A DNA stretch of 64,000 bases from Nautilus pompilius (lineage: Eukaryota > Mollusca > Cephalopoda > Nautilida > Nautilidae), in NCBI GenBank assembly GCA_018389105.1, contig JACATO010000600.1, positions 881,501 through 945,500 of the forward strand. The letters run 5' to 3'. Made by a program: the position numbers and the translations under genes. Below are positions 13,301 to 25,061 of this stretch, one piece after another (within the stretch, counting starts at the first letter, position 1; each line of letters opens with the position of its first letter). The notes under the pieces were generated by a model that did not search any database, had not been told where the DNA came from, and worked only from the letters and a program-made list of their open reading frames with translations.

Positions 13301-15324
13301 GTTTATCCAAGGGAATCTAGATTTACATTATCTCTATTTTTGAAACGATCATATTTCCAGTATTTTTCTACCTTTGGTGCATTGGAAACATTTAGAAAGT
13401 GTGGCAATAATTTTTACGGAAGCTTTTAAAATTCAAAACAAAGGAAATTTAACATGGAAAACTTAAATAAAATGTAGATGTATCCAAAGAGAAACAAATA
13501 AAGTTAAATATTATAAAGCAGATTTTAAAAATGATGAAAATATAAAGTTATTTTATAATTAGCGCAAGTTGCCTTTTACAAAAATATTATAAATAATAGC
13601 CACTGAATAAGGAACAAGAACCAGATGTTGTTATACATTATTAAATATTTAAAAAATCTTCTGTTATGTACTGTAACGACTTAAAACGCAACTATTTAAA
13701 AAAATTAATTAGTGATTGAAAAACATCCTCTGTTTTTCAATGTGCTATTTTTTCAGTTAATTCTATTAGCAATTTTTTTTGTTTTAATAAATTTAATTTT
13801 AATGACAGTTTTTGTTATCAATACGCGATATTATTTTGGAGTACAGTTCTGAATTTGTATTGTTTTTTTCTCTTTAAAATACCAATGAATGAGACGGACA
13901 TATACCAGGACATTGTGAACAGCCTATGATGTAGTTTCTTCTAACAAAATTGCGTAGTCTAGATGTATTCACTGTCAAACAACATAAACAATCTACGCAT
14001 CTTTTGAATCAGGTAGAATCACCGGAGTTAAGATAGCAACACTAAGCTTAGAGCGTCCTAGTTCTTCATTTTTATGACATAGTTTCGTATTTAAAAAAAA
14101 TATTGCTTTTTCAGTATCTAAGTGTGGCGAAAGCAAACTCAACTCAGAAAGATGTAATTGCCTGATGTTTTTAAATAGAGCGTGATTTTCATTGAAATTA
14201 CATGTACCTTATTAATATTTTATTAAATGCTTGAAAATATAATATTCCTGTAATTTTCTTTCACTTCATGCATTTTATATAAACTACCAAAAAGTGAAAT
14301 GACATTTAATAATATGTTTGGTTATATTTGATCCCAACAACTTTCCTTCCCTCAAATTATGGTCTTTATCATTTATAAAATGCATCTCCAGTTGAAATGC
14401 AAATTTGAAACTATCTCAGTTTATTGCTAGCAATGAATCAGCATTCAGAATTCAAAGCCCCTGCCTCTTGACATGAAAGTAAGTGTTTTACAATAGATTT
14501 ATATTGTATGGACTGAACAGGTAGGCTATTTTCTTCGTTCTAAATGGTTCAAAGATTTTGAACAACCTATATTTGGAAGTTCATTACTGTAATTTTTAGC
14601 GTTTGCCTCCATTATTTTGTAGAAGATTGGTTACCAATTAATGTCCGTTATTTTTCCCATGCCCGAAATCAGTGAATCATATGCAAACCAATCCTGTCAG
14701 TGATCTGAACTCAGAACCATCCAATATAAAAACAGTTTACACTTTCTCAGTGACTAGGATGAAACAAAAAAGGTCTACATGACCTTTGGTTATAAACTAG
14801 TTTGTTTCTTCAATAAAACATTGCTTTTTATAATATAATTGCTTGTACTTAACAAAATTAACTAAACAGGGAGCAGCATAGGTAATCCCTTTGGAGGCGA
14901 GAACCCCTTCCCCACCCACAACCAACGCAGACTACGGGGATCCACTTACAAAATCCTACAGGCTCGGTACCTTGGAAATAAAGTAGTTTCAAAACAATGA
15001 ACGATATTTTTCTACTAACACATTCAGTTTTTTACTGCAGCTCCCTTTTTATTGCTAGTTTTGGGATAGTTTTTGTGTAACTCTATTGTTCGTTTCTACA
15101 CGCTTGAAGCTGATTCTTGACTGAAAGCGTTTACCTAAATGGACAACATGGACCGCATCCGAATTAAAAACCCGCTGTTTACTTCCTAGCCACTAATGAA
15201 AGTAGAAAAATAAACCTCAGATTTATAACTTTTAAAAAATGACAGTAAAACTTTTCCATCATGAAATAAAGATTTAGTAGAGTCTTTATCTCCATAATCG
15301 TTAAAATTTTTCTTTTTATATGAG
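7372..15324. other. Long intergenic stretch, nothing recognised
   Basis: About 8 kb of AT-rich DNA. Minus-strand open frames at 9552-9289 and 12970-12734 have no recognisable domain and no splice context, and I treat them as chance. No RNA gene was seen. Confidence 0.4.

Positions 15325-15392
<68 letters not shown>
15325..15392. repeat. (AAT)n microsatellite
   Basis: An uninterrupted ATA/AAT trinucleotide run of about 68 bases. It produces a poly-leucine chance frame on the minus strand. Confidence 0.97.
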
Positions 15393-15393
<1 letters not shown>

Positions 15394-15689
15394 TTGGTAA
15401 CAAACTGAAATCTTGAAAATAATAATCTACTGAAAGGAAATGTAGTCCTCGAAGTTTGGATAATAAACTTTTATTAAATTTTTAAAATAATTTGTTCTGT
15501 ACATTGTATTTTATATAATTTTCCCTCAGTTCAATGGTTCTTAACCTCTTTTGGCTGCGACCAAAATTGTACTAAATGTTAAAATAAATTAATGATAAAT
15601 GAAAAAAATTAATAAACTTGCCTCCTGAACAAGCATGACCAAAGAAATACACGTGTGATAGTTTAATAATAAGAACCCTGGCTTTGAAC

Positions 15690-17345
15690 TACTTTAGCGA
15701 GTTCTTCAAAACGTGGTCTTTGTTGAAGCTAGCCTGCATCGCAATTTTTGTTATGGCTGCAAACGGCTTCGGAATTTTGTCTTCATGACAGAAATCGCCG
15801 AAAATTCTTCCTTACACAAATAGGTTGTAGCAAAAAGCAGGAGTATTTTGAGAGATGTCCACTTTGATCCAGAATGCACTCAACGATTTTTTTCTTTTTG
15901 GAATCGTAATACAGTGTCTAGTCATTTGGTACTTATTGAGTTGCACTTGCAAGTAACTGATGCTTGAAATTTTGGGGGGCAGATCGTCCGCATCGACACT
16001 AAACAGGTTCCGCACCCAGCTGTATTTGATAACATTCTCAGGGATATAGCGATTGAATTCTATATTAGTTTAGCCAAATGCTTCACAAGGATGTTTTGCA
16101 CTTTTATGAATGATACATCTTCGTCCTCCAGAAACAAACTCAGGACTGGAAAATAAGTACTCTTTTCCATTCTCCATTTGCCTCCTCTACGGTTTCAATT
16201 TACTTTTGAATGCCTTCAGCTTCTTTGATAGCCCAACCAGATTCTTATCGTGACCTGTATTGAAGTGTTCAAGTCACTGAGCTCAACAAAGATATTCACA
16301 AAGGAAGACATTTGCTGCATCCACTTTGAATCTGAACATTTTAGGGCCAGCGAATGATTCTTTTTCAACAAAAAAATTTCAACCTCGTCACCTTTTCTCG
16401 CGACAGCTTCCTGACCTCGGACAGGTATAGTAAGTTCAAATGATCCGAGCCAAAGCAGAGCACATCTAATTTAAAATCTAGAATTGAAAAACCCTGCTTT
16501 GATGAAATACACTACCCGAATGACTTCTTGTATCACAGCCTCCAACTCACATGACAAACTCTGAGAGGCAAAATTCTCCCAGTGGAGGAGACAATGAAGA
16601 ATAATCATTGTTGAATGAGTTTCTTCGCTCGAACAATGAAACCATGACGTGCTCCTATCATCACAAGACACACTGAAACACTGATTCCCCTTCAATCCTT
16701 CCTTCATAAATGAATCTACAACCTTGAAAACATTTTCTCTAGTTGTGGTGATAAACAGCGGCCGGAAAAAGAGGAACTCTTTTTCCATATCTTTTGAATC
16801 TCGATAGTGTACTTGCGCCATGAATTGGGTTAACTCATTTGGTTTATCTAAATGAAGAAAAATTGCCCAAACATCTTCATGGATGCTATCACCTGCCGTT
16901 TGAAGTAAATGTATATGTCATAGATTTGTAAGAATCGTATCATTTGACAAAGAAATCTGTTCAATCTGTCTAACCAAGTCACCTCCGCATGTCGATAGCT
17001 GTGAGTTTCACCAATCCCTTTCCAATGTGCTGTGGATTTTGTTTTGCAATCAGCCAAGCCAGGAAATTAAGAGCCAATGTAGCTTGTTGCACAAAGTAAA
17101 CCACCTTGTTAGTTGGATCAACCAGCCGCTGCCGCTTATATTTGTTGTTTCTTCTTTTCGAAGAAACTTTGCTCTCTATTTACGAAACCATTATGCTTTC
17201 TTTTGAGATGCTACTGGAACTTTTCTCTTTGTTTAACTCATTGCTCAGAACTTTTCACAAATGACACTTTGCTGCATGATTAATCCGAAATCAGTGATAT
17301 GCGTGAATCCAGGATCAAGGAACTTGTCTTTGTATTGTAGTTTGC
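15690..17345 (-). pseudogene. ZBED5-like hAT transposase relic
   Basis: A decayed BED-finger hAT transposase lies on the minus strand. N-terminal remnants at 17340-17270 recall the start of the family (a GFT block, then VICEKF from the BED finger). The best-preserved part is at 16821-16471: VVDSFMKEGLKGNQCF, then CLLHWENFASQSL, then VYFIKAGFFNSRF. These match the family's FMKKNGL-W-C, HC-hR-ALA and hNFIKxRxLNSRLF blocks. Downstream, WVRNLFSVDADDLP at about 16023-15980 and an FWIKVD block near 15870 match the C-terminal region of ZBED5/GTF2IRD2-type proteins. Many stops and frame changes interrupt it. This is an old copy that still retains CpGs. Terminal repeats were not identified, so the ends are approximate. 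Confidence 0.72.
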
Positions 17346-18549
17346 AATTTTAGGCACAAGACAAAAACTAAAAAAATAAAAAAATAAGTTTAATCATTAC
17401 AGAAAAGATACTCTCATAAAAATGCAGAAACAGTTGATTGCGGTCACGCCAAACAACCGCACTGTACTGTTTTATTTATCGTTTCAAGATACACCTATAT
17501 ATTAAAATTCCATGCATGTTTATTTTAAGCTTAGAATCAAGAATACTATTTTTTAGCTTTGAACAGTCTGATAAAAGATAAGACATGATTTAGCAGCGTG
17601 AGTGATCTGGATATATATTGGAAAGTTAGGTCAGTCACTAGAAACTCTTGGCGACCTAGAGGTCAAGAACCACCGCTTTAGTTCTTCTCCCCTTGTCATT
17701 TATTTGCAAAACAAATGCTGTTTTTTCTTGTATTTCCTTTTCATCTTTTGTCTGCAGTTTCTTTTGCAAAAATATTCAGAAACAATTTTTTTAATTTTTA
17801 ATGTTCACGTTTTTAAACAGTTAAACACTGCAAATCTATAATTTCCTGCCTTTTAAAGTTCATTTTAGTTTCTTCCCGGAAGTAAGAAAGCAAAGACAGT
17901 TTCTAGAATTTATTGCTGATTTTTCTATTTGATTGTTTGATATTTTTTTGTGTGCAGAATAACACCGCCACACCACGAGATTTAATTAGTCGGATTATAT
18001 CGTGCAGAAAAGAAAAAATAAAAATCCGATGATAAAGACAGATAAAGTATAAATAAGTGTAATTTATAGGAATTTTTATTTTCACAAGTGTTATTGCATC
18101 CTTTTTTCGAGATGAACTGGCATAGAGAAGAATGTAGGCAGCGAATTACTTTAGGAATTTTTATTAAACTTCTAAGTAAAAAAAAATTTAAAAAAGAAGA
18201 AAGAAAAAGGGCAGATGAATTTTAATAAAATTCAAATTAATGTTAAATGCAGGGACATATACTACTGCTTAAAAGTTGTAGGAACAATAATCTGGAGAAA
18301 ATAATGCTTAACGATAATGACAAATTTAACAACGGAAATATGTTTATTGGAAATAATTATAGAAACACAGAATATGCACAAATAAAGAGTAATTGCAACT
18401 GACACACGTATAAATGCATATGCAACACATTATTACAGAAAATATTTAAAGAAACAAAATGAATACGTTGTACAGTGCATTAGTATTTGGTATGCATGTT
18501 AACTATCACTTAGAGAACATACCCTGTACTACCAAATTTACTTTGGAAG
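17346..18549. other. Intergenic, nothing recognised
   Basis: AT-rich sequence with only short chance frames. Confidence 0.4.
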
Positions 18550-18755
18550 ATTTTGGCTTTCTTCTTCAATCGAGGCTATTGTCAAGAGTACCAGTTTTGC
18601 GTATCCACCTCAGGGTCTCATACAGCTGCATCTGAAACATGAATTCGGGCTGCAATCTGCAGCAAGGAGTAGCCTTCACTAGTAAAGCTTTTTGTTTCTG
18701 CACGTTTCCCGTGTGATAGTTTCTTTCCAGGAGCCTTACTATTCACCACACTACA
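18550..18755 (-). pseudogene. Tc1-like transposase N-terminal fragment
   Basis: Minus-strand translation gives PGKKLSHGKRAETKSFTSEG followed by YSLLQIAARIHVSDAAV. This matches the first helix-turn-helix of Tc1-family transposases (family pattern: K-R-x-I-x-x-L-x-x-E-G-x-S-x-x-x-I-A-x-x-L-x-V-S-x-x-x-V). A shifted continuation reads LRWIRKTGTLDNSL. No catalytic segment follows, so only a 5' fragment remains. Confidence 0.6.
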
Positions 18756-19023
18756 ATATCACTGTTTATACTTTCATTGATCTCCTGCAAGCGTGGAACT
18801 TTCTGATTGCTTGCATGACAATTAATCAAAGTGTACTATATCTACATATGATTCTAATACAAAGGATTTAATGCTTACACATTAGATGCGATTCTATCTC
18901 GTATTATTTGTATTTTATACCCAATTTTTTCTTTGTTTCTATAATTATTTCCAATGCTGTATAATTATTACTTTTGTGATGAAAGATAATGAAAAGGACA
19001 GGCAAATTTTCTACCAGTGTAAG

Positions 19024-19025
<2 letters not shown>

Positions 19026-19095
<70 letters not shown>
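19026..19095. repeat. (AAT)n microsatellite
   Basis: A pure AAT trinucleotide run of about 70 bases. Confidence 0.97.
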
Positions 19096-22000
19096 TCATC
19101 AAACTGACACACCGACTTTGTACATCTTCGAGAAAGATTTAGCTTGTTTCAAGTTTAAAAGTTTCTACAGTTGCAGCACTCCGTCAGACATTACAACGGC
19201 CTCCACACCTTGTATGACTTGAAATGATCTTTTCACGTTATTATTCATTGCCAAAATCCTTGGTTGTGCTATTAAACTAACTTTAAAGTACCTATCCTTA
19301 TTGCATTTGCTCGAAATTAAAACCAAGTTCACAACTTATATAACTTGAAATGATTTTATCATGTTAATATTCATTGTTCGGGTGTACAATTTCAGTATAT
19401 TTCGCTAAATGTATCATTAAACCATTTTTAAGTACCTGATCTTACAGTATTTTGACTGACTAAGAAACTCTGCACATTTTAGAAGACTTTAAATAATTTA
19501 GTAATGTTAACATGGAATTTTCTGAAGAAATACAAAGAACCTAAAAAGTTACAGAGAGTTCGTATGACAAGTACCACAATGACATCGCGTAATCTTAACA
19601 GAATTACCATTTTACATTCCTTGCCGAAAAGGTCTTCTTCACAGGGAAATCTACAAAGGCAATTATCATTTTCTTTTCTAAGAATTTGTTTTTTAATCCG
19701 TAGTGATTTTTGCCCTTATAAGGTTTGAAGCAGCCATTATTCTCTCCCACCCTACAGAGGTCGCAACTACCGAAGGTTCTTTGTATTTTGTTATAGTATG
19801 CTAGAGAAATAAAGTAAATCCGTTAAATTTGATAAATATAGTCATATATCGATCAGTGTTCGTGTATTATAAATTCTTACATAACTTTTTATTCATGTCA
19901 ATATGTTATACTTTTTTAGAAATTATCATTCATTTTTTTAATTTCTAAATTTTGTCTATTTATTGCGAAAAAAATCGAATTACAATACTACTAATAATGT
20001 TATATTTTTTTCTTTAAGAGCCGATAAATAGCATGCATGTTTCTCAATAATAAATTAGTATCAAAATGTTTAATTAATAATAAAATTTATTGAAACACCA
20101 GATTACTTTTAATAAAAATTATTTGCTTCACCATCTATTTTCATTCTAGCAAAAGTTTACTATCTTTCGCAAAATTTAAAACATTTATTTAAAAGACAAA
20201 ATCAATCCCACATCAGTGAAGCATCACGCAATTTCCAAATTTTACACAAGAACAAGATCTCACAAAATTGTCGGAATCCTCTCATCTTTCGTCATATCCT
20301 GGACACGCTTTCACTTAGATAATTGAAACAACCGCCCATCCTCAGAAAATTAGAACAATAAAATTTCTTTGTATAGCTAAATCCCGCACTAACGTTAACA
20401 AACAAATCCGAACTTTCCATCTGATGTTACACTCCTAGGAATATCTTGACCTTTGAAAAACTGGACTATGACCCTTATTGTATACCTGAGAGATACTCAG
20501 GCCTTTGGAAAACGCTAGATTTTGAACTTTTTCTTTGTAAATAAACCGAAAACTCTACACGGTTCATATTTAATAATAATTAAATTGATCGAAATGTGTT
20601 TTCATTTCTATAAAATCTGATATATTAAAATTTTTCTTAGCATTTATTTTGTAGCGTGAAAAGAATCTTCATTTTAGATATTACTTCATGAGTTTATTTA
20701 ACCTCTTTTGTGAAGGGTAGAAGCATTGATGCTTAACTATGAATGCTTATTTCACCGCTAAGTGTACGATTTATTTTGATCAGCACTCCTGAATTTTAAA
20801 TAACTTTAAATACGTCATCGACTCATTAACAATAAATGTTGTTTAGGAAAATATTAATTACTGATATTCATCAAAGGAATTTATGTAAGAAAGCTGTCAC
20901 CTTAACACTAAAAGAATTATAAACTCGACCATATTTTGCTAGAATTATCTTCGGTTAGTTGTTATCATTATGTTGCCAGTTCCTGGGTGTATTGGAATGT
21001 ACCGTTCTTTCTTTTCTTTAAAACTCAAATTGAAGCAGTTAGAGATAGACTTCCCAGATGTTTGCATTCCGATGCGGCGGTATTTTTCGGCAAATGACCG
21101 CACCGTGTTCCACTTGTCAGAGTCGCCAACTTGAAATGACGTCACGATCCACTTAACATGAGCTTTCACATAACTTACACAATTCTATATACACTTTCTT
21201 CAAATTTCGGAAGCTATTATGGCTTGTACGAACCTTCTAGTTCGTTTTTAATACATTGTAAATATAATTCAAATATATTGTACTAATATTATTAAAATCA
21301 GATCATTGAAAAGTGTATTTAAAAAAAAAAAACTAAGTGAAATGTCCAAAGTATTGGTTGAGACTTGCTTTGTTTTAGTATTATGCAATTATCATTGCCA
21401 CCATCACTTACTTAGGTGCATAACAACTGGCTACTTTCTGCCCAGTAATTTAAAGTTCAAAATTGTAATCTATATTCTTATGCGTTCCTCAATGATTACA
21501 CGCTGCTGTTTTATATAGTAAACTTACTTATCCGCTAACAGGGCAAAAATTACAGGTAGACTTAAATGTCATAGAATTAAAAATAAGCTAAAAGGTTGCC
21601 CCCCCTCTCACTATCTTGTTGGTTAATAGCGTTTAATCATCTGTTACTGGGCACTGCAAGGTACTAAATTTGATATTATGATACTCAAGAAGTTTCTAAA
21701 TGTGATGTGTTGGCTTGGAAAGATTATTTCAACGGATCAAACTGATTCCGCCGCAAAGATCTTAAACAGTCAATAATAATGCATGGTGGATACAATTACA
21801 AACAACAAATGAATTTACTTCAAGACAACTGTAATGAAATGGTTTTTATTTCCATTTTAATACCACACTGAACAAAACGAAGCTCTTTTATCGTACATTA
21901 AACATCACTAAAATATTCAACTGTAAAAAATAATTCCTCACAACATCGAGATTAGTAATAATCTCTCGAATCTCATTATTTAAAGGGATAATTTGCCTTA

Positions 22001-24935
22001 AAAAGGCAAAGGCAAAAAATATATAATATTTCTAGTTTCAGACGTTGAGATATTCTTCCCAATAAGTTGAAAAAACATTAAAAACTTTAGCAGTTCATTA
22101 TCAATAATTTAGTTTAAGAAAAGTATTTTAACTATAAAGTTTTTGTGGAGAATTATAAAAACAAACCTGAAATGAAAACCAGAAAAAACAGATAATGTTG
22201 TGTCATCAAGTGCAGAAGAGTAGAAAGAATGAAATGGTTATTAAAAGATTGTTTAAGTCGAAAATCAATTGTTGACATAATGAAGGAAAAAACAAAAGAA
22301 AATCTGTAAAGGAAAATGTAGCAGAAAAAACCAATAAAATAACTAGAATGAAGCCAAAATAGAGTTGAGATTGTGCACAATATTTGTATTGGCATTTAGG
22401 CACAAATTAGTTTCATCTACATTCCGTAATTCACACATTACTGTAAATTCTTAGAACTCCATATTTTTGTGTAAGCACAATTTAAAATAGAGAAAGAAAA
22501 AAGTCTGCTTACTTATTGGGAAAATATAGTTTTTATAATAAAGACAAATTTAATTTCAATAATAGTCGAGTTTGTAACAATATTTTTTCACACAAGTATT
22601 TTCTGACTTTTTAGATGACTGACTGACTAACACAACCTCAACAAATGAATTTCATCATATAACATACGTTAAGTTCATGCATAATTACTGTTTCTGTAAA
22701 ATGTTTAAAAATAACAAATTTTGTTTTAAAAACTACGCAAATTTCAAACAAATCTGTTGAGTAAAGTATACAACTCATAATGTATAGTAAAAGTACAATT
22801 ATTTAAATATCCACAGATTTAAAGAGATAATGTATAACCAAAATAACTGTAAAGTGATTATTCACATAACTGCACTTCCAAACCTTCAAAAGATTACTCT
22901 TTCTGAAAGAGAATATTCTATAATCCACATGGGGAATTTCAGGTTTAACAATGATCCGCTCTCATTTAATAACATGACCGCCACTTTCGTGCGCGTGCGT
23001 GAGAGATATTTCAGATATTTTGCAAAATGTCAGTTACATCGAAGCACAACCATCTGCGCGCGCATTTTTTCTTTGAATGCTACGCTACGACGATTTTGTG
23101 TTTAAATAAAATACATTTTTCTCTTTCTCACTGGTTTTCAGTCGTATAATGTGATGTGTTTTTTTTGGGTTGGTGTGCAGTATGTCATATTCTTCTTTGT
23201 AGGGCATAATACTTCATATTCTTTTTTGTAGGGCATAAAGAATTTGAAAGTTATAATCACAGATATTAATATTTACAATAAAATACCGTAATGTTAAAAT
23301 AAAAGACGACAAACAATTTAAAAAAAAAAGTTTTTAAGCAAAGATTGAGCATATCCGTTTACTTGAAATTTTAAATATTAAATGCATAAAAATGTCGCAA
23401 AATGCAAACGTAAATATTTCTGGTATATTTTGTAAAATAAAATAAAATAACGTATTTCCAAGAATGAGGTGAAAAAATAAGTATGCACACTTTACCACGT
23501 ATTAGAAATTAAGTTTGGCACAAAACATTTCGAAAAGTAATTAATAAGTTGGTCATTTGTTTATATGAACCAAAAGAGAGCGAGTGAGTGTGCGCGCACG
23601 TGCCGCTGTATTTAATAAATAACTATAATAATCAAAGACAACAAAATCTGATTTGATGAAACCAGACCATTAATTGGTCAGCTGATACATAGCCTTTGTA
23701 TGCAACAGAAATAACAAGAGGAACCATTTGAAATACTGATTAAAATTCCTTCCAACATAGAAAAAAATATATCGATCTCCTCATTTTAAATTACGTTGAT
23801 TAAAGAAAATATATTATTATTATTACCAGATCATCTATTTAAATAAACCTTCATTCTGGAGAAGAACTTAAATTGCTTTGCTCTTGAGGATATAAAAATA
23901 TCCAAAGTTTTCTTTTTTTATATAAATTTAGACATTTATAAAATGTATAGCGAATTAATTTTTAAAAAAAACACTATATTAAAAAGAACTTTATGTAAAT
24001 TTTCCCCAGCGAACCTACTGGTATTCAGGTACTACAAGCTAGGGCGATAGGTAAACATTACACTAGGAAGTCTGCTAAAACAGAAATCAGCCAAATTAAA
24101 TTCTAATGTTAAAAATAACAAAATAACGAATAAGAATATCTTGTTTTTGTTGCTTTAAACAAAAAAGTAATATTCATTTTTTATCATTACGATGTGTATA
24201 CTTTTGTTATATACAAATTTGATTGCTCTAAATAATATATATGTATACTATATATAATACACAAATAGGAATTTCCGTGTGTTAAGAAAAAACTTGCACT
24301 CAGTAACCTCTGGTGGTTTGTACAAGATAACAGTAGAGTTGTGTTCAGTTAACAACTTCACTATAGTCGTATAGTTGAAAAGCCTATTAGTTTCAAATAT
24401 AGTGGATTTCCCTCTCGAGCAGAAACACACTCAGAATATCAAATAAGTATACATCAGCATTTGATTTGAAAATATTTTTTAAAAAAATCAACCTCCAGCC
24501 AGGAGGCAATGGGTTTGCCAACAAACTGTCCAAAAAATAGTTTCCAACAGATCTCGTGATGAAATTATCAACAGACAATAATAAATAAATGTGACCTTAG
24601 TAGAAGTTCAATCCGGTTGGGAAGTTTTCATTTCCGAAATGCTGACAGGAAGAAGTTGGGGGAGGTAAATATCGGAAGAATTTTGGTCATCTGGGAAATA
24701 TCACTGAACGAATCGGCGGTGAGGCGTTGTTTTCTTCTCGTTGTCATGGCCACAAACAAGTGTCTGGCCTACGTCTGGCGGCGGTTTCCGTGTAACACCT
24801 GTGCGATGTACGTGAGGGCAGGTATTTGGAAGAAAAGACTGTTCGACTCATTTTGTATGCCAGTTTGTAAGAAATTTACACACGTGTACTAATATATTTC
24901 TGATATATACAATTGTTTTTCTTTCTTAAAAATAC
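19096..24935. other. Intergenic region downstream of the PX gene
   Basis: No gene was recognised. It includes the presumed 3' untranslated region and flank of the minus-strand PX gene. I see no AATAAA or ATTAAA on the minus strand between about 24,935 and 24,100, so the transcript end is undefined. A CpG-dense patch lies at about 24,600-24,860, and a two-copy tandem repeat at 23,186-23,238. Confidence 0.4.
23186..23238. repeat. Two-copy tandem duplication, 29-bp period
   Basis: The string CATATTCTTCTTTGTAGGGC recurs with one change 29 bases later. Confidence 0.7.
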
Positions 24936-25061
24936 TCAGGTTGCTATCTCAAAGTCATCAAACTCAAAATATTCGCTCGTATCCACGGGTTCTCGCATCG
25001 GCGGAACTGGGTCGCTACTCCGGGCTTCAAAGAACTCGACCACTATTGGACAGCTTGACAT
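24936..25061 (-). CDS. PX gene exon 3 (PX end, acidic tail, stop)
   Basis: The acceptor is TTTTTCCCCTTTCCAG|ATGTC, with a strong pyrimidine tract. It encodes residues 121-161, including IVVEFFEARSSDP, then a tail with SEYFEFDDFEIAT and the stop TGA at 24938-24936. The stop is followed directly by GTATTT, which could act as a weak donor but would leave the stop in frame. Confidence 0.82.
   Translation of the reverse strand: MSSCPIVVEFFEARSSDPVPPMREPVDTSEYFEFDDFEIAT

Noticed and set aside
15179-15403. Poly-leucine open frame
   Set aside because: It is a translation of the (AAT)n microsatellite, not a protein.
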